Made by a program: the position numbers and the translations under genes. Shown here in pieces: positions 58,142 to 64,000 of a stretch of DNA of 64,000 nucleotides. Positions within the stretch are counted from its first letter, which is position 1, and the number at the start of each line of letters is the position of its first letter. Location of the stretch: contig NZ_JACGUT010000072.1 in assembly GCF_014076845.1 (NCBI RefSeq), forward strand, positions 60,780 through 124,779, in the 5' to 3' direction. This stretch comes from Colwellia sp. MB3u-41 (GTDB lineage: Bacteria > Pseudomonadota > Gammaproteobacteria > Enterobacterales > Alteromonadaceae). The notes under the pieces were generated by a model, which saw only the letters and a list, made by a program, of their open reading frames with translations, was not told where the DNA came from and ran no database searches.

Positions 58142-58190
58142 CGTTCCTGGGTGATTTTCGAATCTCAAAATGTAATCCTGATTGATGAAA

Positions 58191-58291
58191 AACTAACGCC
58201 CTAATAAGGGGCTAAAAATTGTTTGCTAAAATGTGAAGCGAAGCGAAACCGAAAAAACTGTTTTTAGTTCGGCTTAATTGGCTTATTAGGT
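58191..58291 (-). repeat. attC site Q
   Basis: Left end AACTAAC is normal; right end ATTAGGT deviates from GTT. Arms GTTTGCT with imperfect AAAAAACT. Confidence 0.75.
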
Positions 58292-58653
58292 GTACCCACC
58301 TTACTTCTAATTTGATTAAATAAGTTTTCTAAACCTGAATACTCAGACGTTAAAGGATAATCTTGTAATTGTTCCTCAAAGAAACCGAAGCTCTCAACCA
58401 TATCCGGATCTAAACATTTAACTTTTAAAAAATAATGCAATATTTCTAATAATAATTTATCTAAATTAATTAACGAAAGGTTACCACCCTCAGAAATAAT
58501 AGATAATCTTATATCAGCCAGTGTGATGAAGTAATGCCATTTCTCAGATAAAACGTCATCTTGCTTACAAACAACCACATAAGTTCTGTTTACACTCCCT
58601 TCACTCACCAAGGAAATAAAGAGCAAACCAACGAAGAATATAGATTTGAACAT
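58264..58653 (-). CDS. Secreted hypothetical protein (cassette gene)
   Basis: 129 residues from MFKSIFFVGLLFISLVSEGS (ATG 58653; a frame opening at 58707 crosses an attC and is rejected). Signal peptide about 1-18. The mature part is acidic and helical. The last residues (TPNKPIKPN) are read from attC Q, as in other cassettes. Function unknown. Confidence 0.65.
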   Translation of the reverse strand: MFKSIFFVGLLFISLVSEGSVNRTYVVVCKQDDVLSEKWHYFITLADIRLSIISEGGNLSLINLDKLLLEILHYFLKVKCLDPDMVESFGFFEEQLQDYPLTSEYSGLENLFNQIRSKVGTPNKPIKPN

Positions 58654-58662
58654 TACATATAC

Positions 58663-58706
58663 ACCTAACGTCCTGTTATTTGTCCCGCTTGAACAGCTTG
58701 TTAGCA
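58663..58706 (-). repeat. attC site R, internally deleted
   Basis: ACCTAACGTCC is joined directly to TGTTATTTGTCCCGCTTGAA and CAGCTTGTTAGCA. The central arms are missing; only 44 bp remain. Confidence 0.7.
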
Positions 58707-59035
58707 CTATTTTATGAGAACAACCAAACTTGATTTAATTTCACAGTTTTTACGAATGTAGAAATTTTTAACATATAATTCTTTAGTTTTATATTGCTTA
58801 TCATGTACTTTAAATAATACGTCACCAGAAAAAATAGCATCATTAGAGTTTGACACCTCGACTATATTTTTCCATTTAGTAATATCAAAATCACAAGACT
58901 CACTAACCTTTGAATAATTTTCGAGGTCAAATTCTTTAGATGTTGATTGGTTTTGATTGGTTTTGATTGGTTTTGATTTGCCGATAATGCAGCAAAACTT
59001 AAAATACTTACAAGTGATACTTAAATCCGTTTCAA
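58707..59035 (-). pseudogene. Secreted-protein gene broken by a triplicated 10-bp repeat
   Basis: From a TTG at 59035 an interrupted signal peptide reads KRI-stop-VSLVSILSFAALSANQNQ. The frame is lost at three tandem CAAAACCAAT units. A different frame then runs STSKEFDLENYSKVSESCDFDITKWKNIVEV...YIRKNCEIKSSLVVLIK to TAG at 58707. With one unit instead of three the two frames join. An extra TAA near the start is a second lesion. Confidence 0.7.
58945..58974. repeat. Three tandem 10-bp GATTGGTTTT units
   Basis: Perfect 10-bp tandem repeat at 58945, 58955 and 58965 inside the broken secreted-protein gene. Unit length not divisible by three means each gain or loss shifts frame. Confidence 0.9.
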
Positions 59036-59052
59036 GATTGATTTCCTTATAA

Positions 59053-59153
59053 TGCTAACGTCTACTTAAGCGGTAAATAATAGTTGGCTAAAATAAGCAA
59101 TGAAGGAGCAAATAGCCAACTGTTATATGTCCTGCTTGAATGGCTTGTTATAC
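59053..59153 (-). repeat. attC site S
   Basis: Ends TGCTAAC and GTTATAC; arms AGTTGGCT/AGCCAACT; spacer AAGCAATGAAGGAGCAAAT. Confidence 0.9.
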
Positions 59154-59156
59154 GTA

Positions 59157-59456
59157 TTATTTCACATGCTTCTTAAGTGACTCATCAAGTTGCTTTTTCT
59201 GTTTTACTTTTTCATTTTTACATTTGTTTCTTTCATATTCATAGGGATGATTACAGTTTTCATCAGCACCTAAACTGATTATTAACGTCTGCTCTCTTTC
59301 CTTACATTTAGCTTCTTGAGATGGTTCCATATTGACACATGATGATTCTCTTTTATTTGTTTCTGCTTCACCATAATATTCTTCACTATAAATGCTACAT
59401 CCATTCATAAAAGCTAAAGCGATAACTAAATATAATATATTAAACTTTGAATTCAT
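59157..59456 (-). CDS. Cysteine-containing lipoprotein (cassette gene)
   Basis: 99 residues. Lipobox ALAFMNGC (Cys about 20), then a Glu/Lys-rich, Cys-containing domain (ESSCVNMEPSQEAKCKERE, ENCNHPYEYERNKCKNEK) that could form disulfides in the periplasm. Function unknown. Confidence 0.72.
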   Translation of the reverse strand: MNSKFNILYLVIALAFMNGCSIYSEEYYGEAETNKRESSCVNMEPSQEAKCKEREQTLIISLGADENCNHPYEYERNKCKNEKVKQKKQLDESLKKHVK

Positions 59457-59473
59457 CTGCTAACTCCATATAC

Positions 59474-59572
59474 GTATAACGCCCCATTAAGAGGCAAATA
59501 ATGGTTGGCTAAAATGTTGAGCGAAGTGAAAAAAGCCAACTGTTTTTTGTCCGTTTGAATGCCTTATTAGTT
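59474..59572 (-). repeat. attC site T
   Basis: Left end GTATAAC normal; right end ATTAGTT deviates. Arms GGTTGGCT/AGCCAACT. Confidence 0.85.
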
Positions 59573-59575
59573 GTA

Positions 59576-59800
59576 CTATGGTGACACCTTCAGTTTTTTA
59601 ATCGTTCTTATAAATTCAAATATCCCGCAAACGCTTGAACCAATTAGCCCTATTTGCCAGATACTAATTGATTCAAAACTGAAACTACTAGAGTACAGCG
59701 CAGAACCAATTATGTTACCTAATTGATAAACACCAGCTAGTATTACAATTAAACAAATTAACAAGAGAACACAGTAAAAAATAGTAGACTTTTGCTTCAT
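59576..59800 (-). CDS. Small two-helix membrane protein (cassette gene)
   Basis: 74 residues with membrane segments at about 8-28 (FYCVLLLICLIVILAGVYQLG) and 47-64 (IWQIGLIGSSVCGIFEFI), and a basic C-terminus (RTIKKLKVSP). Function unknown. Confidence 0.65.
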   Translation of the reverse strand: MKQKSTIFYCVLLLICLIVILAGVYQLGNIIGSALYSSSFSFESISIWQIGLIGSSVCGIFEFIRTIKKLKVSP

Positions 59801-59822
59801 AAGATTTACTCAATGGTTGTAC

Positions 59823-59923
59823 AACTAACGCTCTATTAAGGGGGAAATTGCAGTTGGCTAAAATGTAAAACGAAGCGGAACCTAACCAACTGTTAAAAGT
59901 CCTGCTTGAATGGCTTCTTATAT
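59823..59923 (-). repeat. attC site U (mutated R'')
   Basis: Left end AACTAAC; right end CTTATAT in place of GTTATAT. Arms GTTGGCT/AACCAAC. Confidence 0.82.
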
Positions 59924-59925
59924 TT

Positions 59926-60297
59926 TTAGGGTGCTAAAAATCTGAATTCTTTTATGACATAGACTGGAGTTTTACTAATATTAAACTCAGTACTTACATA
60001 ATGAATTTCTTTCAGTGCCCGCAGTGCAAATTTATCCCAACCACCTTTTGACTCTATAATAACTGGATTGAATATCTCTCCTTTAGAGTCAATTAAAATT
60101 TGAACTCTAACAAAACCAGATTCTTTGGGTTGTCTAAAGTTATTATCAAAAGAAAGTTGGTTTTTCGTTGGAACCCAGTATTTTTGTATTTCATAGTCTT
60201 TAATTGTTATTGCGGGTACATCAAAGGACGCCTCATGTTTTGAACTACAAGCAACAGTAAAAAAAACTATAATCAACAACAGACTTAAATGTTTCAT
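59926..60297 (-). CDS. Lipoprotein with TonB-C-terminal-like domain (cassette gene)
   Basis: 123 residues. Lipobox FFTVACSS (Cys about 17). GFVRVQILIDSKGEIFNPVIIESKGGWDKFALRALKEIHY (about 62-101) resembles the TonB C-terminal fold (VxVxFxIDxxGxVxxPxVxxSSG..FDxAALxALKxWRF). There is no N-terminal TonB membrane helix or proline linker. Function unknown; perhaps periplasmic binding. Confidence 0.75.
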   Translation of the reverse strand: MKHLSLLLIIVFFTVACSSKHEASFDVPAITIKDYEIQKYWVPTKNQLSFDNNFRQPKESGFVRVQILIDSKGEIFNPVIIESKGGWDKFALRALKEIHYVSTEFNISKTPVYVIKEFRFLAP

Positions 60298-60314
60298 TTA
60301 AACTCCTTTTAAAA

Positions 60315-60410
60315 ATATAACGCCCTGTTAAGGGGCAAAAGATTGTTTGCTAAAATGTTGAGGCATGAAACAATAAACTGTTTTTGTCCCACTTGAACAG
60401 CTTGTTATGT
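60315..60410 (-). repeat. attC site V
   Basis: Ends ATATAAC and GTTATGT; left arm GTTTGCT, right arm weakly matched (AATAAACTG). Confidence 0.82.
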
Positions 60411-60438
60411 GTTTCGAGCTACTAGCTCTAATATTAAC

Positions 60439-60978
60439 TTATACCGTTACAAAAAGTACAAATAGTGAATATAACCCAAAAATAATAGACAACCATTTAA
60501 ACCATCGAGGGATAAATATAACTAGCAACATTATTACTACACCAATTAATGGTATTACCAATGACAAAAGCAGTGGATTCTTAAGCATAACAATATTGAA
60601 ATAGGGCCCAAGAAGAAAGAATAACAATAGGGACATTGCAGACACTCGACCTAAGCCTCGACTGTGGGATATCATGTCAAAATATCCATCATCTGGATCT
60701 GGAAGTGCCATTTCTGCCGCACCATACATAAAAATTGATGCAAAGATAAGCGCTAAAAAGTGTATAAAAGACCAATCAGAAAAATCATGAAGCTCCCATC
60801 CTACCCACCATAGTTGAAGGGTGAAAACCATTACAGTTCCACCCCATATAGCTGTAGACCAATGAAATTTAACTTTTTCGTGATAACGAATCAAATCTCC
60901 GATCACATGTAAGAGACGTGTTAGTGATAATCCAATGATTATGGATACAGTTACAAAAATATATTCATGTTGTGTCAT
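60439..60978 (-). CDS. Five-helix membrane protein (cassette gene)
   Basis: 179 residues with membrane segments at about 8-26, 43-61, 70-88, 112-128 and 132-176 (two short helices). MTQHEYIFVTVSIIIGLSLTRLLHVIGDLI opens the protein and resembles small conserved membrane proteins of unknown role. A gap of 61-121 bases of AT-rich leader precedes it. Confidence 0.7.
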   Translation of the reverse strand: MTQHEYIFVTVSIIIGLSLTRLLHVIGDLIRYHEKVKFHWSTAIWGGTVMVFTLQLWWVGWELHDFSDWSFIHFLALIFASIFMYGAAEMALPDPDDGYFDMISHSRGLGRVSAMSLLLFFLLGPYFNIVMLKNPLLLSLVIPLIGVVIMLLVIFIPRWFKWLSIIFGLYSLFVLFVTV

Positions 60979-61099
60979 TTATTACCAAGCTTTATTCAAA
61001 TTTCATGGTATTGATTATCATCTAAAAACATGAAAATTAAAAGATTATTGTCTATTTACTTTTCAGGTAAAACTGACACAACCTCTATTTGCATTTAAC

Positions 61100-61200
61100 A
61101 CATAACGCCCCATTAAGAGGCAAATAATTGTTGGCTAAAATAAGCGACGAAGGAGCAAATAGCCAACTGTTATTTGTCCTGCTTGAGTGGCTTGTTAGGT
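61100..61200 (-). repeat. attC site W
   Basis: Ends ACATAAC and GTTAGGT; arms ATTGTTGGCT/AGCCAACTGT; spacer as in L and Y. Confidence 0.92.
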
Positions 61201-61565
61201 TTCGAGCACACCAATGTTAGGGCTATTATTCCCAAAGGCCAATTGAACCAACCCAACATAACTAGAAAAGGGTTATCATCCCAACCTGCTAAATCAAATA
61301 GACTACTAGAAGGAACCATAATTGATAGTTCAAATGCCGCTGTGACAATTACAGACACTATAAATACAATAACAAGCATAAAAGACGGATCGTATTTAAG
61401 ATATACTTGTTTACTAATGAACAAAGCTGCATTTATTCCAGCAAATGTACAAACAAGCCATATAACTTCCAATGTCACTATTAAAGTCCACCCGTCTTGT
61501 TGGTAAATTACCCACCCAAGATATGAAACTAAAACAGCTAAAAATATAAATACTCGATGTTGCAA
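61170..61565 (-). CDS. Four-helix membrane protein with attC-encoded tail (cassette gene)
   Basis: 131 residues with membrane segments at about 4-20, 27-50, 62-84 and 101-119. The last residues NKPLKQDK are translated from attC W, ending at a TAA 27 bases into the site. Function unknown. Confidence 0.68.
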   Translation of the reverse strand: MQHRVFIFLAVLVSYLGWVIYQQDGWTLIVTLEVIWLVCTFAGINAALFISKQVYLKYDPSFMLVIVFIVSVIVTAAFELSIMVPSSSLFDLAGWDDNPFLVMLGWFNWPLGIIALTLVCSKPNKPLKQDK

Positions 61566-61572
61566 ATTAGAA

Positions 61573-61630
61573 ACCTAACGCCCACTTAAGCGGACAAAAA
61601 TAGTTGGTTAAAATGTGAAGCGAAGTGATC
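61573..61630 (-). repeat. attC site X, left half (split by IS3)
   Basis: ACCTAAC, ACTTAAGCGG and AGTTGGTT up to GATC, where the IS begins. The other half is at 62926-62980. Confidence 0.85.
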
Positions 61631-62925
61631 TTACACCACTTTCGTAGACACATTTTAAAACCTTAATTTCTCATACTTTTCGGGTGATGTATAACCTAAA
61701 CTTGAATGTAATCGTTCTTGATTATAAAACGCGATGTATTTCTTACTGACGAGAGTCGCTTCTTCTTGGTTTTTAAAGCGCTTCCCATGAATAGCTTCTG
61801 CCTTAAATGTGTGGAAGTAAGACTCCATCGCAGCATTATCTGTCGGCGTTGCTTTTCTACTCATACTCCTTATTAGCCCCCGACTCTTCAACAATTCCTT
61901 TAAAATCATTCGCCGCATATTCAATCCCTTGGTCAGAATGAAATATGCAATTATTACCTGGGGATTCCTTCGCTAATGCATCTTTAAATGCCGCTTGTGT
62001 CATCAAAGAATTACGTTGCTGACTAAACGACCATCCAATCAATTTTCGTGTAAATAAGTCCATAACAACTGCATGAAAAAGCCACCCTTTTTGAGTTCTG
62101 ATGTGTGTGAAATCGCCAACCCATTGTTGGTTTTTTCCGTTTGGTTTGGCAACATATTTTAAGTGGTTGTTCGTTGTTGAGTAATGTTTCCCTCTATTTG
62201 GTAAGCGCAAATACAAGTCTTTCATCGAACTGCATAGGTTAAGCTCTTTCATTAGCCTCGTTATGCGTCGTCGACTACAGCTAAAACCTGCAAGCTTAAG
62301 CTATACATGCATTCTCGGTGCACCATAAGCGCGTTTGAAGCCTTGGTGTTGCTTAATCAGTTCAGCTTTAAGGTGGTTGTCTTGGACTTTATGTGCTGAC
62401 GCTGGCCGATTAAACCAAGCATAATAACCACCGCGAGATACCCCCAGCAGATAACATAATCGAGAGACATTACTTAACCTGAAGTTATCCCTAATAAAGG
62501 CAAAATTAACTAGGGGTTTTCCTTTGTGAACCGCTCGAACTTTTTTAGGATTTCGATATCCTCCTCGCTGCGAGACAATTGTTTTTCTAGCTTTTTAATA
62601 CGCGCATTGGCTTTAGCAAGTTCAAGCTTTTCAGGGCTAATTACTTTCTTGAGTTTTGGCGGATTTTCGATTTGATTATTTTTCATAAGCGGTTGAGTAA
62701 ACAACGACCCTTTGCGGTGTTCCATACACCAACGATAGAGCATTATGGGGTGAATACCCAAAGATCCCACTACATCTTTAGCTAAAACACCTTGTTGAGA
62801 AGCTAATAAAATAGCCTGAAGTTTGTACGCTAGTGAATATTGGTCGTAGTGTCGCTTTCTTGTATGTCCCATGAATAACCTCTTTGATAACAATTAATGA
62901 ATAACTGTCAACCAAAGTGGTACAA
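61631..62925 (-). mobile_element. IS3-family insertion sequence inside an attC
   Basis: 1295 bp flanked by a GATC direct repeat (61627-61630 and 62926-62929). Terminal inverted repeats start TTACACCACTTTCGTAGACA on the left and TTGTACCACTTTGGTTGACA on the right complement. Encodes orfA and a damaged orfB. Confidence 0.85.
61655..62872 (-). pseudogene. IS3-family transposase (orfA intact, orfB broken)
   Basis: orfA (from 62872, MGHTRKRHYDQYSLAYKLQAILLASQQG) ends in a coiled coil KLELAKANARIKKLEKQLSRSEEDIEILKK at 62510. orfB follows in another frame: LCYLLGVSRGGYYAWFNRPAS, a TAG after GAPRMHV, then QQWVGDFTHIRTQKGWLFHAVVMDLFTRKLIGWSF (DDE Asp) and FHSDQGIEYAANDF (second Asp). A frameshift near 61880 leads to MESYFHTFKAEAIHG (Glu) and RLHSSLGYTSPEKYEKLRF. 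Two lesions make orfB non-functional. Confidence 0.85.
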
Positions 62926-62980
62926 GATCAAGGAGCAAATAGCCAACTGTTATTTGTCCTACTTGAATGGCTTGTTATGT
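62926..62980 (-). repeat. attC site X, right half
   Basis: GATC, AAGGAGCAAATAGCCAACTG and GTTATGT end. The spacer type (GGAGCAAAT) differs from that of the left half, so the site may be a hybrid. Confidence 0.82.
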
Positions 62981-62985
62981 TTTAA

Positions 62986-63249
62986 TTACACACCAAAAAA
63001 TGACCAACTACTTGATGTACGAGTAGCTAAATCAACTTCCGTTTGAAAAACCCTAACAACCTCTTTGGGATTAAACGGCATATGAGTTTCACCTTGCACA
63101 GAAAAAACTTGGTTCGGATATATAAGCAATACTCTTTCAATCACTTTACCGTTAACAAGTTCCATACTGACAATTGAACCATCCTGTTTAAACTCTTCAA
63201 ATGGACCAAAACGATTAATCACGTCCATTGGAATCTCATATTTAGACAT
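62986..63249 (-). CDS. Hypothetical cassette protein
   Basis: 87 residues, soluble: MSKYEIPMDVINRFGPFEEFKQDGSIVSMELVNGKVIERVLLIYPNQVF. A short beta-rich domain without recognised motifs. The clean cassette position between attC X and Y supports a real gene. Confidence 0.65.
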   Translation of the reverse strand: MSKYEIPMDVINRFGPFEEFKQDGSIVSMELVNGKVIERVLLIYPNQVFSVQGETHMPFNPKEVVRVFQTEVDLATRTSSSWSFFGV

Positions 63250-63271
63250 TTACACTCAACTAAACTTTAAA

Positions 63272-63371
63272 ACATAACGCCTCGTTAAGAGGCAAATAAT
63301 TGTTGGCTAAAATAAGCGACGCAGGAGCAAAAGCCAACTGTTATTTGTCCTGCTTTAACGACTTGTTAGAA
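63272..63371 (-). repeat. attC site Y
   Basis: Ends ACATAAC and GTTAGAA; arms ATTGTTGGCT/AGCCAACTGT. Confidence 0.92.
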
Positions 63372-63850
63372 TCATTCCAGCTACGAATAATGTCTTTTAT
63401 TTCGCGTGACGTAACATTTCCTTGATTTATTGTGTATACAACTGCCTCATATTTAATACCGCTATCACCATCAACCCTATATAGTTCTACAGGTGATATT
63501 CTAAATGTAACATTGCCTGTATACCATGTAGCAACATTCAGAAAACCCTCTTCACCTAAGATTTCATTAGCATTAAGATATTCACTATCCATACAAGGGT
63601 TCTTTACAAGGTAAAGTAAATAAAATTTGTTATTCTGGATAAGCCATTGACCTTGATACCCCCTCCGAGATCCTGTGCACTCTCGAGAGTTAACTTTTTT
63701 TACTATTAATTCGTAGTTCGAATGCTCTTGAAGTGGGTACTCATCAATATCAAACTTTGAACCATTCATTTCTAATTCATCTTTAATTTGTTGAGTTGAA
63801 TAACTCAATGATGAAAAAAGGAGTAAAACAAAAAGTAGTAAATATCTCAT
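63341..63850 (-). CDS. Secreted hypothetical protein with attC-encoded tail
   Basis: 169 residues with a signal peptide (MRYLLLFVLLLFSSLSYS, cleavage about 18). Two cysteines (SRECTGSRRGYQGQWL and VKNPCMDSEYL) may pair. The C-terminus NKSLKQDK is read from attC Y. Function unknown. Confidence 0.7.
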   Translation of the reverse strand: MRYLLLFVLLLFSSLSYSTQQIKDELEMNGSKFDIDEYPLQEHSNYELIVKKVNSRECTGSRRGYQGQWLIQNNKFYLLYLVKNPCMDSEYLNANEILGEEGFLNVATWYTGNVTFRISPVELYRVDGDSGIKYEAVVYTINQGNVTSREIKDIIRSWNDSNKSLKQDK

Positions 63851-63872
63851 ACTTGCTGGACTTCTCTAATGA

Positions 63873-63880
63873 TTCTAACG
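63873..63880 (-). repeat. attC site Z, truncated by IS110
   Basis: Only TTCTAACG remains before IS110-like DNA starts (about 63881). The other half must lie beyond the window. Confidence 0.5.
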
Positions 63881-64000
63881 AATGATATGGACTCCCCTAC
63901 TAACGGCATCTATGTGCCATATTGAAAGTGTAAGCATTCAATCAAAGGAGAGTCCATATGTCTTTAATTAAAGTCGTTGGCATCGATTTAGCCAAACTTG
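63881..64000 (+). mobile_element. IS110-family element, left end (partial)
   Basis: Begins at a truncated attC. ATATGGACTCCCCT (63885-63898) and AGGAGAGTCCATAT (63946-63959) form a 13/14 inverted pair just before the transposase start. Insertion in attC is typical of the IS1111-attC group of this family. Confidence 0.65.
63958..64000 (+). CDS. IS110-family transposase, N-terminus (runs off the right edge)
   Basis: ATG at 63958 behind AAAGGAGAG reads MSLIKVVGIDLAKL, the first catalytic Asp motif (GIDLAK) of the DEDD RuvC-like domain of IS110/IS1111 transposases. Only 14 codons are visible. Confidence 0.75.
   Translation, partial: MSLIKVVGIDLAKL

Larger units (their letters stand above)
42782..63880 (-). 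other. Chromosomal integron cassette array (no integrase in window)
   Basis: About 21 kb in which short mostly minus-strand genes alternate with more than 20 related 85-101 bp sites. Read on the minus strand each site runs TAACAAG...CAAGC(G/A)GGAC...AGTTGGCT...AGCCAAC...GCC(G/T)CTTAA...GGCGTTA. This is the R''-L''...L'-R' architecture of attC, comparable to the aadA attC ends. Site orientation equals gene orientation, so attI/intI is expected to the right of 64,000. Interruptions are two IS3-family elements, an IS110-family element, and a 51.4-54.5 kb insertion. Confidence 0.92.

Overview
This window is about 64 kb of a low-GC marine gammaproteobacterial chromosome. Gene content and order (an Oar-type TonB receptor, bioA|bioBFCD, ftsK-lolA-rarA-crcB-serS, trxB-aat-bpt-infA) fit Alteromonadales, probably Colwelliaceae (Colwellia/Thalassotalea-like). 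That assignment rests on recognition, not on a search. No rRNA, tRNA, CRISPR array or replication origin was seen.

Positions 1-42,000 are ordinary chromosomal backbone. The left end (1-8.4 kb) looks like a nucleic-acid scavenging locus: deoA and cdd, a large TonB-dependent receptor, a RutR-like TetR regulator, a secreted endonuclease/phosphatase-fold protein and an alkaline phosphatase lipoprotein. A perfect RutR-type palindrome (TTGACCA-N2-TGGTCAA) lies upstream of cdd and a near-copy lies upstream of rutR. A third near-copy at 37.56 kb precedes an isopenicillin-N-synthase-like oxygenase. Next come an orphan hicB with a 33-bp-periodic repeat array, pepE, the divergent biotin genes, asnS, ydjA, sppA, ansA, a DUF349 giant, an alanine/glycine:cation symporter, an M14 carboxypeptidase, the serS-crcB-rarA-lolA-ftsK cluster, lrp|ald, and trxB-aat-bpt-infA. 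Tandem 51-bp palindrome-bearing repeats sit at two intergenic sites (17.3 and 20.5 kb).

Positions 42.7-64.0 kb are a chromosomal integron cassette array. More than 20 attC sites of about 95-100 bp recur between small genes. Each site carries conserved arms (GTTGGCT ... AGCCAAC) and TAAC/GTTA ends. Nearly all cassette genes and all attC sites point to the minus strand, so the integrase/attI end should lie beyond the right edge; no intI is visible here. The left (oldest) end has the most decayed attC sites. Cassettes encode two toxin-antitoxin pairs (YefM-YoeB, Phd-ParE), several lipoproteins, secreted and membrane proteins, a membrane-anchored XRE protein, a GFA-like zinc protein and an MreB-like fragment. 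Two near-identical cassettes have no ORF. Many cassette genes are broken by single stops or frameshifts.

Mobile elements have invaded the array. Two are decayed IS3-family copies, one of them inside an attC with a GATC duplication. An IS110-family element begins inside an attC at the right edge. A truncated tyrosine recombinase abuts a half attC. Two copies of a 280-300 bp MITE-like element with 32-bp inverted ends bracket a plus-strand DUF2975-XRE-hydrolase module.
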